Source of the DNA: Earliella scabrosa
Taxonomy: Eukaryota; Basidiomycota; Agaricomycetes; Polyporales; Polyporaceae
Direction: 5' to 3'
Assembly (NCBI GenBank): GCA_022605405.1
Contig: JABYQQ010000013.1
Span: 744,001-808,000, forward strand
Length of the DNA: 64,000 nucleotides
Positions 21,668 through 32,800 of this stretch are shown here, in pieces. The notes beneath the pieces are model-generated. The model worked only from the letters and a program-made list of their open reading frames with translations. It was not told where the DNA came from and did no database searches. Position 1 is the stretch's first letter. Every line of letters starts with the position of its first letter. Made by a program: the position numbers and the translations under genes.

Positions 21668-23614
21668 TCAGTCCCTGCTCACGCTGCCCCCTCGTCGTCG
21701 CGACGTCACAGGGGAATCCTCGGCCCCGGTCGCTTCAGCGCTCAGCAGGCCAGCTTCTTCCTCATTGTAGGAGTGAGAGGGTCGACGTCCGCGAGAGCCT
21801 CCCTTTGGGTTATAGAGGATGGTCTGGGTGACGATCGTGACGTCGAACATGAGCGTGCCGCCACTACCGAGGAGGTAGCTGCGTAGTAGCTGTGTTAGTT
21901 GATGAGCACGGCGGTCTAGAACTTAAGTACACGTACGGAATGCTCTCTCGTATGAACGCCGATGCTTGTGGTTCTGGGAGCGAGAGGTTGGGGGAGGTGA
22001 GGATGGATGCGACGTAGAAGAAGTTGCCGAGGAACGCGAAGATGAATAGATAGACTGATAGCCCCTAGAGACGGTTCAGAGCCTCATTTGACTGCAACAG
22101 CGCGTGTAACTCACCTCTACAGATTTCCTCACATACTAGGGAGAAGCCACATGATAAGCAACACCCTCAACAAGTCAGCTCGAAGACTCACATTCTTCCA
22201 GATCTGCGGTAAACGGGATGTGAGATATAGTGTTGTGCAGATCCATGCTGATATTCGGCCGATAATATGTTCCATCGTTGGGCCAGGCTCTGGCTGCTCA
22301 GAGGAAGGGTCGCGGGCTGCATGGGTAGAGTCGAACACCATAGGCTCTCCGGCCAGTTGCGCAGAAAGGATGGGGTCCAATATTCGCGTGTCCTGCGTCG
22401 ACTCAACTGTGAGCGGTGGCATTGAGATATCTGCTCGTGCGAGGACCTTCCCTGTCCTCTCCAAGGCACTTGCGGAGGACGGTGACCTGCCGGTGACAAA
22501 GGTGCCGACCCCAAACAACGCCCATACACCCAGAAAAACCATCGTCGCCCCTTTACGGCTTGCCCGCGAACTGCGCCTCTGAGCATTCCCGCTGACCCAC
22601 TCCTCCCCGTCCTCCGCAAGGTCCACGGCCCTGACTGGTGGACGACCTCGCGCCAGCGTTTCGACCCCCTCCAAAGGAACCGTCATTTGCATGCCGGTAG
22701 GCACACGACTTGACTGTCGGCTTCGCCTCGCGCTCGCTTCCCGACTATGGTAAGAGTCGTGCCCCCACGCGACCTGTTTCCGACGCGCGGACCGTCCGCC
22801 CTCGGAATGGAAGCTCTCCGCCATGCGGGCGAGTGCGTCTTCGGACACGTCCTCGTCCTCGTCGTACGCTGTCGGCTGCGGCTCCGTTGAACGCGAGCGG
22901 CCGTGCCAACGCGCCTGCTCCTCTTGCTGTGCGGCAAGCGCAGCGACCGCTGCTACGTTGGCGGCGACATTGGAGAGCGCGCGATAGTGTGGCACGCTAC
23001 CGCCGCGCTCGATAGATAATCGCCGAGCGGAAACGGAGCCCACTGCGGTGCGGTCGCGGCTGTGTAGGTACGGTGGCCGTTTCGCCTTCTCAGCGCGGGA
23101 CGCATAATAGAAGTACTGGCCCAGGAGAGTGAAGTCGACAAAGCAAAAGTATGTCGCGAGATATGTCTGGAGGAGAGCTGAGCTGTATGTGCGAGGGGTC
23201 CATCGAGATATGACTCACTTGGAAGGGCAGCTGGTGCGTCAGGATGCATCCGACAAGGTTCGTCGCGTCCCCTAGGAGTCGTACGTCAAGATGAGAGAAT
23301 CGCACAAGGGGGCGTAGCTCACGCGACATATCGCGCGATTGCGGCAATATATCGCGAGGGCGGAGTGAATGCGCACTCACCAAGGAGCCAGTTCATCAAG
23401 AAGGGAAGGGCGAGGCCCTCGACGGATTGGTTCCGCACATTCTCCAGAACCTGGCTGCGTTTTGCGGAGGTCAGACCGTCGTCGGGGCGGGGTCTGTACC
23501 ATCCTCGAAGGATGCGGGGTAAGAGGCCGGGACTCACGGGAACTGTGCGCCGAGCCAGCAGGCGATGGAGGTGTAGCCCAGGAGCTCGCTGAAGTTTGCA
23601 GCGAGCAAGGCCAT
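21668..23614 (-). CDS. Vacuolar/lysosomal PQ-loop amino-acid transporter (YPQ/SLC66A1-like)
   Basis: Multi-exon. The start MALLAANFSELLGYTSIACW leads directly into PQ-loop 1 (WLGAQFPQVLENVRNQSVEG) and LPFLMNWLLGDATNLVGCIL, then QTYLATYFCFVDFTLLGQYF, matching the Ypq1-3/PQLC2 family. PQ-loop 2 is LTSRLPQIWKN, followed in the next exon by KSVEGLSVYLFIFAFLGNFF and further membrane segments. Between the two halves lies an insertion of over 200 residues, Ser/Arg/Glu-rich and likely disordered, which is much longer than in yeast Ypq proteins. Family members export cationic amino acids across the vacuolar membrane. The C-terminal tail (PSHSYNEEEAGLLSAE) contains an acidic dileucine signal of the EEEAGLL type that could target the vacuole. 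It is transcribed divergently from the CTLH gene. Confidence 0.9.
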
Positions 23615-24052
23615 CGTTGCAGAGCGGGTCGAGGGGGACGAGCGCGACGGCGGGTGGGAGAGGAGAGATAGCAGAGAAGGGGTGAGACTGGAAAGAAGGC
23701 AGCACAGTGCGTATCTTGGCGCGCCCTCCCGCCCGCTCCGCGCCGGCATCTCTCCCTCTCGCCCCGAGCACTACCCTTTTGGGCAGACGACGCCCATCTC
23801 CCTCCCCGCCCTCTCGACGGGCACAGTGGCTCCGTTACCAGCTAGCTACCACCATACGGACAACACGGTTGCGTTTGTGCGAAGTAATCTCCCATTATAC
23901 CAAACATAGTCCCGCAGTGGCTCTGAACGGGAAGACCCCGTTCTCGCGTGTCCAGAGCTAACTTTTGACACTGGCAAAGCCCGGCCGACTCTCCATAAAG
24001 CTTCATTCTTGACACCACCAGCTCACCACCTCGGTCTTGTCTCTCCAACCCC
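23615..24052. promoter_or_regulatory. Divergent intergenic region, PQ-loop gene and CTLH gene
   Basis: This is a 438-bp bidirectional spacer with pyrimidine-rich stretches typical of fungal promoters. No specific operator was recognised. Confidence 0.3.
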
Positions 24053-25424
24053 ATGTCTAACAAGGCCGGACCTTCCAGGAGTGCGAGGTTGCTTAACCCC
24101 GCCCCGGAGGAAGTGGTGAGTGATCATCGCTCGGTGGTATTGTTCCATGCGTCAAGGTTCGCCAACGTCCTTGTTCCACAGCGAGACTTGGTTCTTGATT
24201 ATCTCATCCACAACTGCTACACGTCCGCGACACGCGCCTTTGTGAGAGAGAGTGGAGTCAAGCATGTTGATGCGGACGGAGACGAGGTCATGACCTCTCC
24301 GGTCAAGGAAAGCTCAGAGGCAGTCGACACTCTCGAGGAGCGACTTGCAATGGGTGAACTACGGAAGGGTGCGTTGGTGCTGAATGTTGACCATGTCGTG
24401 TGCACTTACACCCTGCATACCAGAGATCCGAATGCACATCCTCACTGGTAGAATAGACGAAGCGACCGCTCTGCTCAACACATATTTCCCCTCTGTCCTC
24501 TCAGAGAACGTCGACGACGTCAATGCGACATCGGCATCCGGGAAGCTCGAGTACCTCCCATCGACATCGGTAAATCCTGCGCATCTTGCCCTCAACCTCC
24601 GCATACAAGCCTTCATCGAAGCCGCCAGGACCAAACCCTTACTCTATTACCCTCCAGGCTCGAAGACACCCCTGCCTCATCCGCCTCTCTTGTCGGGTTC
24701 TGCCAAGCACGCCGAATCTTCTGAGGATGAAGACGCGGACATGTCGGAACCCTCCGAAGAAGCCACCGCTCAACTGCTCCATCGCGCTCAGAGCCTCTAT
24801 TCGGAGACCAACCAGTTGACCCGCCCAGAGGATCGCGCTCAGTACTTGCACGAGCTGGGGAAGGTCGGCGGTCTCCTTGCCTACCCCAAGCCCGAGGGCA
24901 GCCCGCTCGACGAATACATGCGGCAGCACCGGCGGGAAGGCGTCGCAGACCAGATCGACGGCGCAATCCTGTGTGAGTGTCTCACGCCTTCGTGCTTACG
25001 TCTATCGTCACTCGTGCCACTGTGCAAGCTACTCAGCGTTCTCACATTACCCATCCATGCACGCAGATCGAGCTAAGCGGCCGACCATATCCCGCATCGA
25101 GCTCTACACGCGCTATACGGCCACAGTGTGGGGCATGCTGCATGACCAGGGAATCACCGTCCCTCCGCGAAGTGCGTGGCCTGCGGGCGTGTCGCTGCCA
25201 CCAAGGTCGCCAAGTTCACAGGACACCAAGCCCGCTCCCGTGAAGGACTCGGGCAGCTTAGAGAACGCTATTCCAATCACCAAGAAGCCCGGCCAGGAGA
25301 AAGAAGCGGAAGAGGTATGTCCATACGTACTTGATCATGAAGCATCATGAATCTGATCCATGTGTGGTAGGTCCTACCACCGTTCGACCTCCACCTGTTC
25401 GTCGAAGCGCAGGAATGCCGATAA
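24053..25424 (+). CDS. LisH-CTLH-CRA domain protein (RanBPM/GID-complex type)
   Basis: ATG 24053 starts MSNKAGPSRSARLLNPAPEE. Spliced exons give a LisH motif (VRDLVLDYLIHNCYTSATRA, then FVRESG), a CTLH segment (RKEIRMHILTGRIDEATALL, then NTYFPSVL), a charged linker (SSEDEDADMSEPSEEA), and a CRA-like C-terminus (GVADQIDGAIL, RPTISRIELYTRYTATVWGM). The final intron begins near 25315 and the last exon ends with TAA 25422-25424. Such proteins are subunits or relatives of the GID/CTLH E3 ubiquitin ligase and RanBPM scaffolds. There is no SPRY or RING domain, so it is likely a scaffold. Which GID subunit it corresponds to cannot be fixed by eye. Confidence 0.85.
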
Positions 25425-25610
25425 CGCGCACTCTACGTCTTCTGCGGGATCCTGTATTGGTACTGCTTTCTAGGGAACGCGCTCAGGAGGGAGCCCTGTA
25501 TCATTGTACATGTTGTAAAGCATCCACGGACCACTCACATCACCTATCACCTGTAACTCCATACCCATCGATCATCCTTCAGCAGCCCAGTTAAACACGC
25601 TGTAGTTTGT

Positions 25611-26888
25611 TCAGTCAGACGATCGGAGGCTCTTCATCATTCCCTCTACGACACTCAGACTAATGTCTAGTGTCCGTTCCTTCACCCCGATGACAACCAC
25701 GTCCTCTTCGAAACGGCCCTTGTTCACCCGTGCAACAATCCCCTCCGAACAGCTGCATTCCCTCAAACCAAGAACCCGCAGTCTCGCCCACTTCTCCCAC
25801 TCGATCCGGTCCAGGATCGTCTCCGCATCCGTTCCCCCAGGTGGATCGTTCAGCCACGGGTTGTAGGAAAGGTCCATGACCTCCAGCAAGGGGCATATTC
25901 GCGGCAGACGATGGATCTGTGCCGGAGCGGAGAGCGCGAGCAATGCGAGGCGAGTGAGAGTAGGCGGGAAGATGAGTAGCATGGTGGTGGGTACGCTCGA
26001 GTTGAGCACGACGAGGGTATGCACCGGCACAGACCCGTCCAGTGAATAGGAAGATTCGGCGTCCCAGGAAACGTCTTCCTCCCTAGGTTCCTGTCCGGGT
26101 ACCTCGCTGCTCCGCCCAGCAGACGTTCCTTCTTCTAGATCCTCTGCATTCCCGTGCGTGCCCCCTCGATGGGCTGGTAGAGTCGGCGACAGACTCACCA
26201 GAACATCCCTTTGTAAGCTTGCTTGAGGACCGACGATGATCAGCTCTCCGTCAACGTGGCCCTCGGGTCCGCACAAGGCGTAGAGTTTCCCGGCAGACAG
26301 CGGGTCATGCACCGCGGTATACCTCAGCACATCCCGGTAGAATTGAGGGGGCAGGATGGGGAGGAGCTCATCTCGGAAGTCATCAACGCCCGGGAACTCC
26401 GCAAGGAGTACTCGGAGGCATAGTTGTGTGAGAGGCGGAAGTAGAGATTGGTGGACAAGTTGAGCATCCTCCGCGAGTGTAGAGCCGGGCTCCCTGCGGT
26501 GCGCGAGGACCGGCACGTGGCTAGAACCGAAGCTCCAAGGGATATATGAGAAGACAAGCGACAAGGCCGAGCGACGGAACGCAACGGTGTTGCGATCCTC
26601 TACGGGGTCGTGTTCGAAGAGCCCACTCCAGCTCCTCGGAACGGGGGGACCAGGGACGGATCCGCGAGGGTAATCATACTCTAACCGGCCTTCATGAATG
26701 ACGAGGCGTGGCGGCCGCACATTTTCCTCGCGGTCGCGGGGTCGGCTTTGCGACGCTGGGAGGGCATACTTGTAGATGTCGGAGAACGGGAGCGAAGGAT
26801 CGTTGTATGTCCGAGATGCGACTGCCGCAAGATGTGCCCTCGAGCGGCGGAGATTCTGACTGTGTCGGAAGTGCTCACCCCTGTTCAA
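25611..26888 (-). CDS. Hypothetical protein with LRR-like C-terminal region
   Basis: Uninterrupted frame of 425 codons (MNRGEHFRHSQNLRRSRAHL to SLRSSD). The N-terminal half contains VFSYIPWSFGSSHVPVLAHR and LLPILPPQFYRDVLRYTAVH, which look globular. A low-complexity acidic segment (GNAEDLEEGT, GQEPREEDVS) is followed by a C-terminal third with leucine-rich-repeat flavour: TLTRLALLALSAPAQIHRLP, CPLLEVMDLSYNPWL and RLRVLGLRECSCSEG. No family was recognised. The absence of introns is unusual in this window, but length and codon use support a real gene. It converges on the CTLH gene with about 190 bp between them. Confidence 0.7.
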   Translation of the reverse strand: MNRGEHFRHSQNLRRSRAHLAAVASRTYNDPSLPFSDIYKYALPASQSRPRDREENVRPPRLVIHEGRLEYDYPRGSVPGPPVPRSWSGLFEHDPVEDRNTVAFRRSALSLVFSYIPWSFGSSHVPVLAHRREPGSTLAEDAQLVHQSLLPPLTQLCLRVLLAEFPGVDDFRDELLPILPPQFYRDVLRYTAVHDPLSAGKLYALCGPEGHVDGELIIVGPQASLQRDVLVSLSPTLPAHRGGTHGNAEDLEEGTSAGRSSEVPGQEPREEDVSWDAESSYSLDGSVPVHTLVVLNSSVPTTMLLIFPPTLTRLALLALSAPAQIHRLPRICPLLEVMDLSYNPWLNDPPGGTDAETILDRIEWEKWARLRVLGLRECSCSEGIVARVNKGRFEEDVVVIGVKERTLDISLSVVEGMMKSLRSSD

Positions 26889-27460
26889 ATCAAGAGTTTT
26901 ACTCGGGTGATCGCGTCGTAGACCCGTGCAAGGGGGCGCACCGTAGGGTATGGAGTAGACTGTTGACCTCTCGTGAAGCCGTTCCGGCTGCGATATCGCT
27001 TGTATCTTTTCGCGGTCGGCTCATGGCAGGAGACCACTAACTTGCAACGCGAATGACAACGCGAGATGTTGGTCTGTGATTCATGGCTGACTCGGACAAG
27101 TATGTATGAGCAGACGGAAGAGTGGTCATGGTCGGGTGGAGAGCAACGCCATCGCCCGGCGCTTCCAGGAAGTCCCACGAGGAACCAGGCCTCTCAATGC
27201 ACAACGCCTCATAAAACTGCCAGTGCCCCGTATGGACCTTCGACGAGGTTGCAAAATCGACTACATGGGGCGAGAGTGGTGAAGAGGGTCTGAGAGTACA
27301 CTCCGGACGAAGGCGTGACAGTATGCAGTTTTCGACGATTGATGGCATACAGGATAGATGGTGGTAGTCGTCGTAGTAACAAAGCATGCCAAACATACTC
27401 CCTCATACAAGCTCGCCCGCGACCCTCCATACACAGGCGAAGCTAACCCCGGATGTCAGC
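26889..27460. other. Intergenic, nothing recognised
   Basis: This is the 5' flank of the 25,611-26,888 gene and the 3' flank of RPL7. Only short overlapping ORFs are present, with no splice-supported coding and no recognisable RNA. Confidence 0.4.
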
Positions 27461-28660
27461 TCAGTTCATTTGGCGAATGAGCTTGTTGATGTTGGTCTCG
27501 CGGTTGCCGAAGTCACCACCCTGGACGAAATGCTTGAACTTCCGTGTCCTCCAGCCGCCGTTGGGGTTGGAGAGCTTGAATGGCCAAAGGAAGTTCGATG
27601 CCTGCGGATTGCGTGAGCTGAATGTTCAACGATATTGTATGTAATGGTACGCACCTGCTTGAAGTTGGGGCCCGCAGTGAAGATCTCGTGCACGAGATCC
27701 TCGACCGAGAGGATGTCGTACTTCCCAAGGGCCTCCTCGATTACAGCGTTGTTGGAGAGCGGGATGCGTTGCTTGTTGACCTTGCCGTAACCGCGCTTGT
27801 AGATGAGCTCACGCACAGACTTGAGGTTGGGCTCGCTATTGATTGGGAGCGTCATGAGGATCAACACCGATATGACAGAAAATATGATGCGCACCCATAG
27901 GTCACATAAGGCTCTACCAGACGGAGCATCTGCTCGGTGGCCTTGGTCACCTTGACGAACACACCGTTGTTGATCTGGAGGAGACGAAGGAGTTGAAGGA
28001 TTTTGCGGGGCTTGGGGGCGATGTTGTTGATACTACGACGGATTAATCACTTCGGAGGTAATGAATTGACAAGCCACTCACCCCCGGATGCGAATGACGA
28101 AGTAGACCTTCGCCTGCGCGGGTACGTAGAAGTCACCGGATGCGCGCGCAGCCCGCTTCAAGCGAATCTCCTCCTTCTCCTTGTTGAGGTACTCCTTCAC
28201 GTACGACTCCGCGCGCTTGAAGATGACCTTGCGCTTGGCCTTCGCAGCCTGAAGTCGTCAAACCAGGTCAGTACCAGACAAGACATGTGGAGGAAGACAT
28301 GCAAGGATCAGTCCCGAAAGATGGTATGTTTCCGGCAACACAGTGAAAACTAGCCAAGAAGTGTAGTATGCATCATGAAGAAGATAACTAGAAACATGTC
28401 GGTTCGTGATTTGAACGCACCTTGCGCGCCGCAACGGCTGCAGCCAGCCGCTCCTCACGGGCCTTTTCGTTTTGCTTGCGCTTCTTGAGGAGAGTCTCCG
28501 GGACTTCGACGTCCTGTAGCAGGGTCAGAACCTCGTGGGTAATGGTTTGTAGCATGCAGACTGACCGAGACGGTCGGGACGCTGCCAAAATCTCATGTCA
28601 GCTCCGTGCTCGTATTCATAGGGGATCTTATGCAGATACGCACGTAGTTGAGGGGGCCAT
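27461..28660 (-). CDS. RPL7: 60S ribosomal protein L7 (uL30)
   Basis: Seven short exons give about 245 aa. The start is MAPSTT (ATG at 28660-28658), joined through a 17-nt exon (VPTVS) to [20 protein letters not shown], the highly conserved L7 N-terminus. Further blocks are [100 protein letters not shown] and the terminal [19 protein letters not shown]. The last short exon ends at TGA 27461-27463. It is a structural component of the large ribosomal subunit. The third intron (28249-28420, 172 nt) is about three times the usual size here and hosts a C/D snoRNA candidate, as RPL7 introns do in yeast (snR39, snR59). Confidence 0.96.
28302..28380 (-). ncRNA. Intronic box C/D snoRNA (snR39b/snR39-like) in RPL7 intron
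   Basis: On the minus strand inside the 172-nt RPL7 intron there is a C-like box ATGATGC (28370-28376, one mismatch to RTGATGA), a 13-nt antisense element ACCATCTTTCGGG (complement of 28313-28325), one A, and a perfect box D CTGA (28308-28311). The antisense element is fully complementary to CCCGAAAGATGGT, a universally conserved stretch of eukaryotic 25S/28S rRNA. By the box D plus 5 rule the target is the G of CCCGAAA, i.e. Gm805 in yeast numbering (guided by snR39b in yeast). A short external stem (ACATG / CATGT) can form outside the boxes. C'/D' boxes are not obvious, and the exact ends are uncertain. Confidence 0.75.
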
Positions 28661-29175
28661 TTGGAGTCTTGAGGAACGACGGCTTTGGCCTTCGGATAGT
28701 ACAGAGGCGCGTGCTCAGAGCGGCGCGGTGGCTTGGGTTGACTATGCAGTTCTTCAGTTACGTTCCCACGAGCTGTTTTAGGACTGTGAAGCGCTCACCA
28801 AGCGTACTCCTCCCGACGCGCGTATCCTTCTCCGATTCCTCGCCAGTTCCTCGCCAAAACCCGCCATGGTCCCTCTCAACTAGGCATTCACTACGGCATG
28901 TTGCAGCATGTTGCGATATGTCCTATTCTACACTCATCCCAGCGTCTCCTTATCCGCCTTAGTTCCACTCCCCGAATGCTTCCGACGTTTTGCTCATCCT
29001 ATCTCCCAGACCATCCATGACTTGCAATCCCGCCAACGCCAAATTGATGTTCGTTAGCTCGTAAGATGGCAGGAAGCAGGAAGGGAAATGTATGTCAGGT
29101 CCATGCGGTTACATCGGATTCCTACGTGAGTGGCCGTAAGACAGCATCCCCCCGGGCCCCAATGTCAGACACGCA
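28661..29175. other. Intergenic, RPL7 promoter side
   Basis: This lies between the RPL7 start and the NCE101 stop, both on the minus strand. No coding support is seen. It presumably holds the RPL7 promoter, but no specific element was identified. Confidence 0.35.
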
Positions 29176-29476
29176 TTATTTCGGAGCAGTAGCCTCTGAC
29201 TCTGCACTAGCTGCGATTGCCTGCCAGTCAATGTTGTCCTCCCCTAACCTTTGCTCCCGCTCCTGACGCGACTTTTCCCGCTTCCATCTCAAGAGTGACA
29301 ACAGTCTCAGTTCCTCGGGCATCGCTGTGCGCGGGTGTTTCTCGTAGAGATGATAGGCAAGTACCCCGGTGAAAACGCCGAGGATGGGGTCCAGAGTTCT
29401 ACAGTAGAATTAATATGTTGTATATGCGTTGGTGTACCTGCCACTCTGCTCACCTGGAAAGCAGCGGCGGGGGCAT
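29176..29476 (-). CDS. NCE101: NCE101 / non-classical export protein 1 family, small membrane protein
   Basis: Two exons (29476-29454, 29398-29176) separated by a 55-nt intron give about 81 aa. The protein starts MPPPLLSRTLDPILGVFTGV and continues LAYHLYEKHPRTA, then a basic helix (LLRWKREKSRQEREQRLGE) and an Ala/Glu-rich tail. The short hydrophobic segment LDPILGVFTGVLAYHLYE is the hallmark of the fungal NCE101 domain (yeast Nce101: a DPLLA...YYVYE type core followed by basic residues). Yeast NCE101 was linked to secretion of leaderless proteins, and the mechanism is unresolved. The predicted topology is one membrane span. It is transcribed divergently from NAA25 with 362 bp between them. 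Confidence 0.8.
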
Positions 29477-29716
29477 TGCAAGTTCTGGTCTACGGATACC
29501 GTTCACAATGTGCAATCACTGGGTTTGTCGAATCTACGCACCTGATCCTCAAGCTTGCCACAACGTTGCAACAGCCGACCGTGTGCCAGGTGTGTGTTTT
29601 GCTGACTGACAGCACGTCGTCGCTGCTGCTTGGCCGCTACACGAGGGCCCGAAGGGAACGAATCGGAATGGGACAAGAAGAACTCGTGACCGGAACGCCA
29701 AAGTATGGGCGCTTCT

Positions 29717-29748
29717 GAACGCGTTCCCAAAATTTGGGACAACGCGTT
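29717..29748. promoter_or_regulatory. Symmetric element: two AACGCGTT boxes flanking CCCAAAATTTGGG
   Basis: This lies in the NCE101/NAA25 bidirectional promoter. GAACGCGTTC (29717-29726) overlaps by one base a 13-bp inverted repeat CCCAAAATTTGGG (29726-29738), followed by AACGCGTT (29741-29748). Both outer boxes contain the MluI cell-cycle-box core ACGCGT. The arrangement is nearly symmetrical about 29732. No other such element was noticed in the window. Confidence 0.5.
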
Positions 29749-29838
29749 CGTGTCATTGCACAGTCACTCCGGATCCCTCCCGTCTTCGTCTCCTACCTCC
29801 GCGACTCCCCCTCCTTGTTCATATAGATTCTCTTTGCG

Positions 29839-32800
29839 ATGGACCGACAAATTCGCCCAATCTATGGTCGGCCTTCCTGGGTTTACCTCCTTATGGCAGT
29901 CTGCTGAACGGTATATGCGTATGCACCACAGAGGCGTTGGACACGGGATCCAACAAGTCTGCGATAGTTGCGTGCAATAAGGTCCTCAAAAAGCATCCCA
30001 ACAACCTCCTAGTCAAGGTCCGTCTATACGACTTGACTTCTGCATGCGCTGTCCTCATTGTGCGTCATAGGCTCTGAAAGCGCTCGCATTTGTGCGCTCT
30101 CAAAAGGTCGAAGAGGCCCTGCTCCTGTGCGATGAAGTGCTTGCGTGCAAGCCCGTGGATGACTCAACATTGAGCGCGATGATGCATGTTCTACGGGGGC
30201 TTGGTCGCCGTAAGTACTTCTGCTGTCTCGTTCACGTAATAATGCCTCAGCGTTCTCTCGATCAGACATGGATCTTGTCACCATGTATGAAGATGCGTAC
30301 AAGCAGCAACCCGGCAATGAAGAGCTTGGTACCCAGACGTTCTTCGCAAATGTGAGGATAGGGAATTGGAAAGCTGCTCAACAAGTGAGTTCTTCTCCAA
30401 GTCCGGATTAGTCGGACGCTAGATGTCTCCTGTCAGATTGCCACGAAGATGCACAAACAGTTCCAAGACGATCACTACTTGTATTGGAGTGTTATGAGTG
30501 CTCTCCTTCAGGTTGGTGGATGGAGCCCATGCCGGACGGCTTGAGTTAACGTCATGCTATAGGCGAACGATCCTACTACTCCCGAAGCCCTCCGAACTGT
30601 CCTCATCAAGCTCGCGCACAGACTCGTTTCCTCCTCACAGACACCATCGTACTACCATCCCGATCGTTTCCATCTCCACGTGACTGTCCTCAAGGAGCTT
30701 GGACTTTACGATGACGCTTACGAGATGGTCGAGAGCGAGGCCGGCAAGATCGTTTGCTCCGGTACGCTCGCATGCGATGAGTTACGTCGGGAGATCTGGA
30801 AGCTGAAGGGGTTCACTACGGAGGCTGGCGAGCGGGCTGAGAAGCGGATATTGGAGGCGGGGTGAGTTGTGCAACACGGCATGTGCGCACACGTTCGCTG
30901 AAAGTCTTGCTTCCTATTGAGGGATCGGAATTGGCTGGAGTTCCTCTCGGTGCTTGATGCCACGTTCGCCGACTTGACGGCTGAGGGCGTTGACTCTGAG
31001 ACAGCCAAAGCCCGCTGTTCGGAGCGCGTTGCACGGACACGAGAATTGTTCGGCAAGGTTGTCGAGGCGGACGGGATAAAGGACCGATCGGGGCATCTCG
31101 CTCTGCTCGAACTAGAGAAACGGTCAAGACAGCATGATCTCGCCACTGGTACATCCCATTTCATCGTATGATCTGCACTCATGATTTTGACACACCTCGA
31201 CAGATTCAACAGCTCTCACATCGTTGCTGGAGAGCTACTTCCAGCACTTCGGTGGTAAGGCTTGCTGTTACGAGGACTTGCAGCCTTACATTGAGCTTGA
31301 GGGCGATGACCTCGCAAGCTGGACGTCTGTGTTAGAAAAGCAAACCGCTGCCTCCGTAAGTGCCTCCTTGCTCGTCTGCACAGTTCTTTCCTGATGTAGT
31401 GGTCAGACCTCAGTACCAGACCTCTGGCGATACATCAATGCCCAAAAGCTTCTGCGATACAACCTCACAGAGTCGCAACTATCGGTTGAGGCTGAGACTC
31501 AACGCGCAGTGCAATGTCTGGATGCATATCTGGACGGACTCAAGCTCGGCAAAGACCTTCCGTCATATGAGCTCCAGCCTGCAGACGACCTCGCTATCCT
31601 CGCCGCACAGGCTCTGGTGAATATCTGGAAGCAAAGCGGTGACGAGACGTACTTGTACAACGCCGCCGCGTTGCTTGAGTACGCTATCGGACGGAGTAAG
31701 ATGTCCTACCAGATCCGACTCCACCTGATCCGTATCTACCGTTTGCTGGGTGCACCGTCGCTTGCATTGGAGCACTATAGGAGCATCAATGTGAAACAGG
31801 TGCAGAATGACACGCTCTCGCACTTCGTATTATCAAGAGCGTCGACATTCTCTCTAGCAGCGACTGGTGATATCACATACACGACTGAATGTCTGGAGTC
31901 AAGTCGTATCTACTTGTCAAACTCCGACGAGGTCAGTCTGGGTTCCGACGCAGTTGCTGTCTACCACTAAGAGGATTGTACAGACTGCAGAGTTCATCGT
32001 TCGAGCCTTCGGTAACGAGAAGTACTCTCAGGTGCGTGAGTGCAATTATCTTTCTGAACGGTAGCTGAGTCATGTCCAGATCCCCGAGTTCATCCTGTTC
32101 GAGGATTGCCTCGACAACTCCTTGCAACGCGACCTCATCAAGATGGAGCACGTTCGCATGCGGATAGCCCACGAGGCTATCAACTCGGACCTTGTCGATA
32201 TGGAACTCATCGAGTTGAAGTTCATCTTTGATCGGCGTACGTCAGCCTCTCTTCCTTCTCTTTGTCAAACATCGTAAACTCATGGGATAGTGTCTGTAGT
32301 ACATCACGATAACCGCGACTTCACTATTCTCGCTAACTACCAGCCTCGTGGCATCGCGTCATTCAACCAGCAAACTCAGTACCTCGAGCAGACACCTGGC
32401 GTGAGTTCCATTTATCAAAGTAATAAGAGATCTCTTGACAAGTGTGGTGCCATAGTTTGGGTGGCTATGGGTCTTCCTGAAGATCTACATCAAGGCATTC
32501 CAACTGGCTAGTGACCTGGACGATTCGGTAGAGGACAAACTCCTGATCGGTGACCGCCCCAAGCCAAGTCACGACCCAGCAACGAAACTGCCTCTGAAGG
32601 AGCGGCTGGCGGCCAGAAAACAGGAAGAGATCGACGAGGTAGGTGCCTTGTCCGTAGCCCGTACCGATTCCAGTATGCCTGACGCATCTCAGCTTTCTGC
32701 AGACGAAGCTCGCTACTATGACTACGCCACAGCGTTGTCAGAATGGCTCACGCCTTACCATGATTACGCTCGACCGCCTCCATCGGCCGTGCTCGCTGAG

